A stretch of DNA of 64,000 nucleotides from JBBWZH01 sp035544115 (GTDB lineage: Bacteria > Actinomycetota > Actinomycetes > Mycobacteriales > CADCTP01). The translations under genes and the position numbers were made by a program. Numbering within the stretch: position 1 is the stretch's first letter; each line of letters starts with the position of its first letter. Under the pieces are notes generated by a model. It was not told where the DNA came from, made no database searches, and worked only from the letters and a program-made list of their open reading frames with translations. Of this stretch, positions 32,893-40,396 are shown piece after piece. Location: NCBI GenBank assembly GCA_963714145.1, contig OY970235.1, positions 9,238,001-9,302,000 of the forward strand, given 5' to 3'.

Positions 32893-33783
32893 TCAGCGGT
32901 ACGTGTCCAGGCCGAGCTTCAGCGCGACCAGCAGGCCGCAGCCGGCGATCAGCAACCGCAGCGGGCCGGCCGGCAGCCGGCGGACCAGCGCCGGGCCGAT
33001 CCAGCCGCCGACCACGAACCCGGCCGCCAGCGGCGCCGCGGCGGCCCAGCGGACCGGGCCGAAAAGCGCGAACCCCACCGCGGCCACCCCGTTCGCCAGC
33101 CCGGAGACCATGTTCTTGACCGCGTTGGTACGGGCCAGCGGCTGGTCCAGCAGCGCGGTCAACGCGGCCAGCATGAGGATGCCGCCGGCGGCGCCGAAGT
33201 ATCCGATGTAGACGGACGCGGCCAGCAGCGCGATCCGCCCGCCGACCGGCTGCCGGTCGCGCCCGGGCCGGCCGCCGGCCGGCAGCCCCAGCCCGGCTGC
33301 CGTGCCGGGCCCGGTCCCCGTGCCGGGCCCGGTCCCCGGAGTGGGCTCGGTCCCCGGGGTGGGCCCGGTCCCCGAGTCGGGCCCGGTCGCCGGGGCGGAC
33401 GGGGTGACGGGCGGCGGTCCGGGCGGCCGGCGCCGGAGCAACAGCAGCGAGGCGCCGCCGATCAGCCAGGGCGCGACATACTCGAAGCTGGTGGCCGGCA
33501 GCAGCAGCAACAGCGCCGCCCCGGTCGCCCCGCCCAGCACGGTCAGCACGCCGAGCCGGGCGACCAGCCGGCCCTGGCCGGCCAGCTCCGGCCGGGACCC
33601 ACCGGCCGCGCCCAGCCCGACCCCGACCAGCGCCACGGTGTTCGTCACGTTCGCGGCCAGCGGCGGCAGCCCGACCGCGAGCAGCGCCGGGTACGAGACG
33701 ATCGAGGCCAGGCTGATCACCGTGCTCACCAGACCGGCCAGCACCCCAGCACCAACCAGCGCCACAACCTCCGCCGCGCTCAT
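32893..33783 (-). CDS. TSUP (TauE/SafE) family membrane transporter
   Basis: 296 residues with eight or so hydrophobic spans in two halves, each starting with the TSUP loop pattern (AGLVSTVISLASIVSYPALL in the first; SVYIGYFGAAGGILML in the second). The halves are separated by a cytoplasmic Thr/Pro/Gly linker encoded by 18-bp repeats. Members export sulfite, sulfonates or related organic anions; the substrate here is unknown. ATG 33783 is preferred, with GGAG 5 bases upstream of it; ATG 33798 and TTG 33810 are in-frame alternatives. Confidence 0.85.
   Translation of the reverse strand: MSAAEVVALVGAGVLAGLVSTVISLASIVSYPALLAVGLPPLAANVTNTVALVGVGLGAAGGSRPELAGQGRLVARLGVLTVLGGATGAALLLLLPATSFEYVAPWLIGGASLLLLRRRPPGPPPVTPSAPATGPDSGTGPTPGTEPTPGTGPGTGTGPGTAAGLGLPAGGRPGRDRQPVGGRIALLAASVYIGYFGAAGGILMLAALTALLDQPLARTNAVKNMVSGLANGVAAVGFALFGPVRWAAAAPLAAGFVVGGWIGPALVRRLPAGPLRLLIAGCGLLVALKLGLDTYR
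33302..33391. repeat. Five tandem 18-bp repeats inside the TSUP gene
   Basis: Five consecutive 18-base units related to GTGCCGGGCCCGGTCCCC, the first two identical and the rest with a few changes. On the minus strand they encode six-residue Gly/Thr/Pro units in the loop between the two transporter halves. Unit length keeps the frame, so the loop length may vary between strains. Confidence 0.88.
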
Positions 33784-33831
33784 GGCCGCTCCGCTCATTG
33801 TTCGAGCCAAGCAGCCTGGGCCGGGCGGTGT

Positions 33832-36468
33832 TCAGTGGGGTGGGTCGGCCGCCGCCGGCGGGCCGGGACCGATGCCGTGGACGGCGGCGAACTGGGCGGC
33901 CTCGACCCGGCTCCGGACGCCCAGCTTCTGGTACACGTTCGCGATGTGCCGCTGCACGGTGGACGCGCGGATGCCGAGCCGGCGGGCGATGTCCTTGTCG
34001 CTCAGCCCGGCCGCCAGCCAGCCGAGCACCTCGGCCTGCCGGGCGGACAGTCCGTCGGGCGCCCGGGCCGGCCCGGGCTCCCCGCCGAGCGTGCCCAGCG
34101 CTGCCCGCACCTGTGCCAGCAGCGCGCTGTCGCCGACGCTGGTGGCCAGCGCCAGGCTCTCCTGCAGGATCCGGACCGCCCGCCCCCGCCGGTTGGTGGC
34201 CAGCAGCGCCCGGCCGATCCCGCACAGCGCCCGCGCCTCGGCCCGCCGCGAGCCGAGGCCCTGCGCGGTCTCCAGGGCGAGCCGGAACGCCTCACCGGCC
34301 GCCCGCGGCTCGGCCAGGTCGAGCAGCACCTCGCCCAGGTCGGTGTCCACTCTGGACCGCAACGTCAGATCGCCGATCCCGACGGCGAGCCCCCGGGCCC
34401 GGTCCAGCGCGGCGTGGGCCAGGTCCGGGCGCAGCCGGCGCCGGTAGAGCTCGGCCAGGCCGCAGAGCGTGGTCGCGGTGGACCGGTCGTCACCGAGCCG
34501 TTGCCGCAGGTCCAGGCTCTCCGTGTGGTACGCCTCGGCGGCGGCCAGGTCGTCGGTCTCCGCGGCCAGTGCGCCGAGCCGGGTCAACGCGAGCGCGACC
34601 TCGGCCGGCTCGCCGGCCGCCCGGTGCAGGTCCAGCGCGGCGACCAGTTCGGCCCGGGCCAGCGGGTAGTCCCCGCGGCGGCCCGCCACCCGGCTGGCCA
34701 CGGTCCGGGCCCGGCCGGCCCAGCGCGGGTCGGTGCCGGCCAGCGCCGCCCTGGCGTCCCGGGCCAGCCGCTCGGCCGCCGCGTCGTCGGCGCAGTCGAG
34801 CGCCAGCCAGGCCGATGCGCACCAGGCCCGCGCCCGCGCCACCCCGCCGACCCGGCCGGCGAACAGGTCCAGCCAGTGCCGCCCCTCCGCGACCCGCCCG
34901 GACCGCCGCCACCACCGCAGCAACCCCACCGCGATCTCCGCCCCGACCAGCGCCGCCTCCTCGGCCATCCCGCCCGGGCCGCCGCCGGCGGTAGCCGTCC
35001 GTTCGCCCGCGGCAGTCGCTGCCCCGGCCGGGAGTCCGCCTGGGCCGGTCCCGGCCGGGACGGTCACCCCGGCCGAGGTGTCCGCCAGGTCGGTGAGGAC
35101 GGCCTGGACGGTGCCGGCGCGCCGTTCCAGCAGCCGCGGCCAACCGGCGCCCTGCTGCCGCCGGTCCACCTGCCGGGCCAGCTCCCGGACCAGCTCGGCC
35201 CGCCGCTGCCGGGCAACCTGGGCACCGCGTTCGTCCAGAATGGACATTGCCCGGTCCCGCAGCGGGTCGAGCATCCGGTACCAGCCGACCGGCTCGGCGT
35301 CCGGGTCGTCCGGCAGCGGCTCCAGCCAGGACGCCTCCACCAGCCGGCGGACCGAGCCGTGCAGGTCGCTGACCGGGCCGGCCACCGCGGCCGCATCGTC
35401 CACTGTGAACGGTCCGATCAGGACGGACAGCTGCCCGGCCAGCGCCCGGTCCGGGGTGGCCAGCAGGCCGGCGCTCCATTCGATGGTGGACCGCAGGTCC
35501 GGTCGCTGGGCCGGCCCGGCCAGCGGCCCGGTGCCGTCGCCGAGCCGGCCGAGCAGCTGCCCCGGGGTCAGCGTGGACAGCCAACCCGCGGCGAGCTCCA
35601 GCGCGACCGGCAGCCCGTCGAGCCGCCGGCAGAGCGCGACCAGGTCGCGCCAGCCGGCATCGCCGCCGGGCAGCGCGGCGGCCCGCTCGCGGGACCGGGT
35701 GACCAGCAGCCGCACCGCGTCCGCCTGCTCGGCTTCGAAGCGGGGCAGCCCGGGGTCGGGCAGCCGCAGCGGCGGCACCGGCCAGACCTGCTCGCCGGCC
35801 ACCCCGAGCGGCACCCGGCTGGTGGCCAGCACCCGCACCGGGGTGACCGCCGCGAAGACCCGGTCCAGCAGCGCCCGCACCTCGCCGGCCAGGTGCTCGG
35901 CCGCGTCCAGCAGCAGTACCCCGTCCAGCCCGGCCAGCGCCTGGACCACATCGGCAGCCGGGCCGGCGCGCTCGGCCGGCAGCCCCAGCGCGGCACCGAT
36001 GGCGCTGGCCAGCAGCGCCGGCTCGGTGACCAGGTCCAGCGCCACCACGACCAGCCGGCGACCGTCCGATTCGGACCGTCGCAGCAGCTCGGTGGCCAGC
36101 CGGGTCTTCCCGATTCCGCCCGGTCCGGTGAGCGTGACCAGCCGGGTGGGCGGCCAGAGCGTGCCCAGCTCGGCCAGCTCGCGGTCCCGGCCGACGAAGG
36201 TGCTGCGGTCCGGCGGCAGCGGGTCGGTCACCGCGGGCCGGGCCGGCGTGGCGGTCTCGGCGCGCAGCTGGGCCAGCACCTCGCGCGAGCGCGGCGACGG
36301 CTCGGCGTGCCCGCGCTCCCAGCGGTTCACCGTGGCGAACGACACGCCCAGCCGGCGCGCGAGCTGTTCCTGGGACAGGCCGAGCGCCGACCTGATCCGG
36401 CGCACCGCGACGGGCACGTCGCCCAGGTCGAGCGCGGCCGTTCCGGTGCCGGACGCCCCCGCTTGCAC
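33832..36468 (-). CDS. Regulator with XRE HTH, NB-ARC ATPase, helical repeats and LuxR HTH
   Basis: 878 residues. N-terminal XRE-type HTH (about 18-75; IRSALGLSQEQLARRLGVSF, then VNRWERGHAEPSP). NB-ARC/STAND ATPase with Walker A GPGGIGKT near 118, Walker B VLLLDAAEHLA and GLPVALELAAGWL. A helical-repeat sensor follows (about 480-790). The C-terminal LuxR HTH (about 805-865) has SARQAEVLGWLAAGLSDKDIA and the recognition helix RASTVQRHIANVYQKLGV. DNA-binding domains at both ends are unusual, since STAND regulators normally have one. GTG 36468 is chosen, as it opens the protein just before the XRE domain; the frame extends upstream without a ribosome site. Confidence 0.82.
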   Translation of the reverse strand: MQAGASGTGTAALDLGDVPVAVRRIRSALGLSQEQLARRLGVSFATVNRWERGHAEPSPRSREVLAQLRAETATPARPAVTDPLPPDRSTFVGRDRELAELGTLWPPTRLVTLTGPGGIGKTRLATELLRRSESDGRRLVVVALDLVTEPALLASAIGAALGLPAERAGPAADVVQALAGLDGVLLLDAAEHLAGEVRALLDRVFAAVTPVRVLATSRVPLGVAGEQVWPVPPLRLPDPGLPRFEAEQADAVRLLVTRSRERAAALPGGDAGWRDLVALCRRLDGLPVALELAAGWLSTLTPGQLLGRLGDGTGPLAGPAQRPDLRSTIEWSAGLLATPDRALAGQLSVLIGPFTVDDAAAVAGPVSDLHGSVRRLVEASWLEPLPDDPDAEPVGWYRMLDPLRDRAMSILDERGAQVARQRRAELVRELARQVDRRQQGAGWPRLLERRAGTVQAVLTDLADTSAGVTVPAGTGPGGLPAGAATAAGERTATAGGGPGGMAEEAALVGAEIAVGLLRWWRRSGRVAEGRHWLDLFAGRVGGVARARAWCASAWLALDCADDAAAERLARDARAALAGTDPRWAGRARTVASRVAGRRGDYPLARAELVAALDLHRAAGEPAEVALALTRLGALAAETDDLAAAEAYHTESLDLRQRLGDDRSTATTLCGLAELYRRRLRPDLAHAALDRARGLAVGIGDLTLRSRVDTDLGEVLLDLAEPRAAGEAFRLALETAQGLGSRRAEARALCGIGRALLATNRRGRAVRILQESLALATSVGDSALLAQVRAALGTLGGEPGPARAPDGLSARQAEVLGWLAAGLSDKDIARRLGIRASTVQRHIANVYQKLGVRSRVEAAQFAAVHGIGPGPPAAADPPH

Positions 36469-36660
36469 GGCGCGCAACGCTACAACGTAGATAGGAAGCG
36501 GGCACTGGCCGTACGGGCACCGAATTCGCCCTTTCGGCCAACCGACCGGGTGACGGCCGGCCGGAAAATGCCGGCGGCGCCCGGGTTCCCCACCCGGGCG
36601 CCACCGGCCGGCCCCATCACTGTCCACATAGGACTATGCCCGGGCCCGGTCTGGAACCGA

Positions 36661-37764
36661 TCAGAACCGCGAGGTGTACGTGACGAACGAGGGCTGGGTC
36701 ATCAGCCCACCGCCGATCCCGAAGCAGATCACGTCCCGGACCAGCCCGTTCCCGCCGTTGGTCACCCAGATCGTGAGCAGCCCGCACCACTCGCCGGTCA
36801 GTCCGACCGCGGTCACCTGCACGTGGTCCTGCAGCGCGCCGACCACCGGGAACGTGACGAACCGCAGCCCCACGCCGGCCGGGACCACCGTGTTGGCGCC
36901 GAAGCCGAGGCCGGTGTTGAAGTTGGTCAGCGGCGGCAGCACGCCGAGCGTGTCGTACAGGTAGCCGAACCGGCCCGGCGGCAGTACGCCGGCGGTGATC
37001 GCCCGCTGGTTCTGGTACGAGAGCGTCCAACCGCTGTCGGCCAGCACCCCGAACGCGGTGAAGCAGCGCACCAGGACCGAGACGCCGTTCGGGGTGACCG
37101 ACCACAAGGCCACCTTGCAGCGGGCCGGCCCGGCACTGTTCACCGCGGTGACCTGCAGCCCACCGGCGATCGTCGCGCCGCCCAGACCGGACAGGAACAC
37201 CTTGTACTCGCCGGGCGGCCCGTGGCTGATCGTGTTCGGCCCGCCGACGCTGTTGTAGCTGTCCAGGACGCCGCCGAGCGGGTCGGACAGCAGGTAGCCG
37301 TAGCCGCCGGAGCCGGCCGGCGGCGCGGTGCTGCTGGTGAACATCACCGTGAAGCGGCTGTCGATGAGCGCCCAGCCGAACCGGACGCAGGCGATGTCGA
37401 CCCGCTCGTCCGGGCCGGACATGCCGTACCGCAGGATCTGGCACCAGGCCGGCGCGCCGCCCACCGCGGTCACATGCGCCACCCCGGTCGGCTTGCCGAT
37501 GCCGGGGAACAGCACCGAGTAGAAGCCGACCCCGTTGCGGGTCACCAGGGCCGCTCCACCGCTGGTGACGAACTGGTGGCTCGGGTCCGGCAGGTACGGC
37601 ACGCCGATCGGCTGGGACGGCGAGTCGAGATACGCGAACCCGTAGGCGTCCGGGGTGGCCGCCGCCGCCGGGCCGGCCGGTGCGCCGACCACCGCGAGGC
37701 CGGCCACCACCGCCGTCACAGCAAGGCTGGCCAACCGGCGGGCCGGATGTCTGCTCCTACCCAT
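36661..37764 (-). CDS. Secreted protein of three ~100-residue Cys-paired repeats
   Basis: 367 residues; family not recognised. A Sec signal peptide (basic SRHPARRL, hydrophobic 12-28, AAAA cleavage region) precedes three homologous modules. Each begins with an aromatic YGFAY/YGYLL/FGYLY motif, has a central VTAV strand, and two Cys about 15-22 residues apart (for example ARCKVALWSVTPNGVSVLVRC in the second). The pattern suggests three beta-sandwich domains, each closed by a disulfide, in a wall-associated or extracellular protein. ATG 37764 has AAGGGG 7 bases upstream. Nothing nearby indicates a substrate. Confidence 0.7.
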   Translation of the reverse strand: MGRSRHPARRLASLAVTAVVAGLAVVGAPAGPAAAATPDAYGFAYLDSPSQPIGVPYLPDPSHQFVTSGGAALVTRNGVGFYSVLFPGIGKPTGVAHVTAVGGAPAWCQILRYGMSGPDERVDIACVRFGWALIDSRFTVMFTSSTAPPAGSGGYGYLLSDPLGGVLDSYNSVGGPNTISHGPPGEYKVFLSGLGGATIAGGLQVTAVNSAGPARCKVALWSVTPNGVSVLVRCFTAFGVLADSGWTLSYQNQRAITAGVLPPGRFGYLYDTLGVLPPLTNFNTGLGFGANTVVPAGVGLRFVTFPVVGALQDHVQVTAVGLTGEWCGLLTIWVTNGGNGLVRDVICFGIGGGLMTQPSFVTYTSRF

Positions 37765-37911
37765 GTCCTCACCCCTTCGTCCGACCGGCCACGGGGATTG
37801 CCGGTCGACAACGGGACGCAGCACATCGCGGGCACCTTAAAGCCGCATTAATGCGACGCCGGGTCGTACTTGAGATAGCGGTCGGGCCGGCCAGCGAACC
37901 GGGCTGTCCGG

Positions 37912-38520
37912 TCAGAACGGCAGGCCGGCCTGCAGGTGTGCCATCGCCGCGTCCAGCGGGCCAGCCAGGTCCGCCCCGGGCTGGTCCTGCCAGCTGAACA
38001 GCACGGCCAGCCACACGCCGAGCACCGCGCCGGAGAACGTCCGGACCGCGAAGTCGTCCGGTGCCCGGCCGACCCGCTCGGCCACCAGGTCGGCCAGCAG
38101 GTGCATCGTCTGCAGGAGGTTCTCCAGGGTGGCCGCGCGCAGTTCCGGCACGCTCTGGACCAGCTTCATCCGCGCCTGCACGCCGTCGATCTCAGCCGCC
38201 GGGATCGCCGCGAGGGCCGCCGCCATCGCGCCCCGGACCGCCTCCAGCGGGCTGAGCTCGGCCGGCTGGGCCCGGAAGGCGGCGGCCAGTATCGGGTCGT
38301 AGTCGTCGGTGAGGACGACGTCCTCTTTGGTCGGGAAGTAGCGGAAGAACGTGCTCGGTGAGATCTCGGCCGCCTCGGCGATCTGTTCCACCGTCGTCGC
38401 GGCGTAGCCCTGCTCCCGGAACAGCCGCAGGGCGTGCACCTGGATCGCCGCGCGGGTCTTCGCCTTCTTCCGTTCGCGCAGGCCGACGGTCGGCTTACGG
38501 TCGGGACCGGGAGAGCTCAT
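37912..38520 (-). CDS. TetR-family repressor of the adjacent MFS pump
   Basis: 202 residues. N-terminal TetR HTH: RAAIQVHALRLFREQGYAATTVEQIAEAAEISPSTFFRYFPTKE spans roughly residues 22-65, followed by a helical ligand-binding domain with the common actinobacterial MftR-like C-terminus (VRTFSGAVLGVWLAVLFSW). Its ATG 38520 overlaps the end of the MFS gene by 26 bases, so pump and regulator are co-transcribed and it likely represses its own operon until the pump substrate binds. Confidence 0.9.
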   Translation of the reverse strand: MSSPGPDRKPTVGLRERKKAKTRAAIQVHALRLFREQGYAATTVEQIAEAAEISPSTFFRYFPTKEDVVLTDDYDPILAAAFRAQPAELSPLEAVRGAMAAALAAIPAAEIDGVQARMKLVQSVPELRAATLENLLQTMHLLADLVAERVGRAPDDFAVRTFSGAVLGVWLAVLFSWQDQPGADLAGPLDAAMAHLQAGLPF

Positions 38521-40084
38521 CGGGTGATTCTGCGTCCTGCCGCCGACCGGGCCCAACCTCGCCCGGCCCAACCTCGCCCGGTCCGGTTTCCGGCGCCCCG
38601 ACGACGATGGCCCGGGCCGGCAGGTTGCGCAGGGTGAGCAGCAGGCCGAGCAGGGTGCCGGCGACGCAGACCCACAGCATCACGCCCATCCCGTGCACGA
38701 ACGCCGACCGGACCATCGCCAGCAGCGGCGCCTGGCCGGCCCGCTCGGCCACCTCGATGCCGGCCGCCGGGCTGCGCCGCACCGCGTCGGCGGCACCGTC
38801 CGGAAGCCCGGCCAGGTCCAGCCGGCCGCGGTAGCCGGCGTTGAACACGGTGCCCAGGATCGCCACCCCGATCGCGCCGCCGACCTGCCGCAGCGCCTGC
38901 ACCAGCGCGGAGCCGCCCCCGCTGCGCTCGGCCGAGAGCGCGCTGAGCGCCGCGTCCATCGCGGTGGGCAGGGCGAAGCCGAGCCCGACGCCGACCACCG
39001 TGAGCCAGCTCGCGACATACCCGTAGCCGCTGCTCACGCCGGTGCCGGCGCCGGCGACCAGCCCGCCGGCGAGCAGCCCGAAGCCGACCGCGACGGTCAC
39101 CTTCGCGCCCAACCCGGCGGCGACCCGGCCACCGACCCGGGCGCCGACCAGCAGCCCGCCGATCAGCGGCAGCAGCCGCAGCCCGGTGCCCAGCGCGTCC
39201 GCTCCGTTGACCGCCTGGAAGAACTGCGGCAGCGTGAACATCAGCCCGGCCAGCGCGAGTTGCACCACCGTGGCCAGGATCGCGCCCCAGGTGAAGCTCG
39301 CCGACCGGAACAGCGACAGGTCGATCAGGGCCCGTTCGGGCCGGCGCTGCCGGCGCAGGAACGCGGCCAGCAGGGCGGCGCCGCCGGCCATCGTGCCCAG
39401 CGCCGCCGGGTCGCCCCAGCCGTGCTCGCCGGCCCGGATCACCCCGTAGGTCAGGGCGACCAGGCCGAGGCACGAGGTCAGCACGCTGGCCGGGTCCAGC
39501 GCCGGCCGGCTGCTCGCCCGCGACTCGGGCAGCAGCAGGAGCACCGCGAGCACGGCCACCGCGATCAGCGGCAGGTTGATCAGGAAGACCGAGCCCCACC
39601 AGTAGTTGTCCAGCAGCCAGCCGCCGACGACCGGGCCGAGCGGGATGCCCAGCGCGGTGGCGGTGACCCAGATCGCGATCGCCCTGGGGCGTTCGGCCGG
39701 CGTGAACAGCACCGGCAGCACCGCCATCGACAGCGGCATCAGGAACGCGGCGCCGAGCCCGAGCGCGGCCCGGCCGGCGATCAGCGCGCCGGCCGACGGG
39801 GCGTACGCGCAGGCCAGCGAGGCGGCGCCGAACAGCACCAGCGCGGCCAGCAGCAGCTTCCGGCGGCCGTACCGATCACCGAGCACGCCGGCCGGCAGCA
39901 GCGCCGCGGCCAGCACCAGGTTGTACGAGTCGGCGAACCACTGCAGTTGGCCGGTGGACGCGTGCAGGTCGGTGGCCAGCGTCGGCAGCGCCACCGTCAG
40001 CACGGTCAGGTCCAGGCCGACCACCAGCATGGTCGCGGCCAGTGCGGCCAGCGCCCACCAGCGCCGAGCCCCCGGAACCCTCAT
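38495..40084 (-). CDS. MFS drug transporter, DHA2 (EmrB/QacA) family, 14 spans
   Basis: About 529 residues with 14 predicted spans. Motif A is GDRYGRRKLLLAA in loop 2-3, and motif C is present around IPLGPVVGGWLLDNYWW in span 5, diagnostic of drug/proton antiporters. DxT near the first span (GLDLTVLTVALP) is the DHA2 signature Asp. Likely exports a hydrophobic or cationic toxic compound. ATG 40084 is used; GTG 40093 is also in frame. It is followed by an overlapping TetR gene. A promoter-like TTGACA lies about 60 bases upstream. Confidence 0.9.
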   Translation of the reverse strand: MRVPGARRWWALAALAATMLVVGLDLTVLTVALPTLATDLHASTGQLQWFADSYNLVLAAALLPAGVLGDRYGRRKLLLAALVLFGAASLACAYAPSAGALIAGRAALGLGAAFLMPLSMAVLPVLFTPAERPRAIAIWVTATALGIPLGPVVGGWLLDNYWWGSVFLINLPLIAVAVLAVLLLLPESRASSRPALDPASVLTSCLGLVALTYGVIRAGEHGWGDPAALGTMAGGAALLAAFLRRQRRPERALIDLSLFRSASFTWGAILATVVQLALAGLMFTLPQFFQAVNGADALGTGLRLLPLIGGLLVGARVGGRVAAGLGAKVTVAVGFGLLAGGLVAGAGTGVSSGYGYVASWLTVVGVGLGFALPTAMDAALSALSAERSGGGSALVQALRQVGGAIGVAILGTVFNAGYRGRLDLAGLPDGAADAVRRSPAAGIEVAERAGQAPLLAMVRSAFVHGMGVMLWVCVAGTLLGLLLTLRNLPARAIVVGAPETGPGEVGPGEVGPGRRQDAESPDELSRSRP

Positions 40085-40101
40085 GACAGTCACCAGCTTT
40101 C

Positions 40102-40150
40102 GAGAGACGATCGAATCTGAGTGTAACTATCAGAATCCATCAACTGTCAA
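40102..40150 (-). promoter_or_regulatory. Promoter and candidate TetR operator for the MFS-TetR operon
   Basis: On the minus strand TTGACA (complement of 40145-40150) is followed at suboptimal but usable spacings by TAGTTA/TACACT. Overlapping them is an imperfect inverted repeat AATCTGA-N9-TCAGAAT. An operator covering the -10 region is the normal layout for TetR control. The remainder of 40094-40396 is AT-richer; TATAGT at 40374-40379 could be the -10 for the downstream plus-strand gene. Confidence 0.5.
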
Positions 40151-40396
40151 GTGCCCCGGACGGTATCGCGCGTCGATAGCGGTCCGTAGTTTTTGAATTA
40201 CTCAGCGCGGTATTCGGTGTCAGCCGCATTTGTCGGCCGACCCGGCCGCGTAGATTTCGCAGGCTAGGTCCAGGAGCCGGGGAGAGTGCGCGCAGCCCGT
40301 AAGTAGTCAGTCTGTAGAGAGCCTCACCCCCGCAGGTGCGCTCCGGTCACAGACCGTATTCCGGGTGGCAGCCTATAGTAGCTGGGAGAATACAAG

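Noticed and set aside
33302..33391. Regularly spaced repeats that could suggest a CRISPR array
   Set aside because: The 18-bp units are contiguous with no spacers and encode in-frame Gly/Thr/Pro units inside the TSUP transporter.
31888..37851. A 1987-residue open frame on the plus strand across 31.9-37.9 kb
   Set aside because: It is antisense to five well-supported minus-strand genes, its composition is Arg/Pro/Gly/Gln-rich as in GC-driven shadow frames, and it shows no domain.
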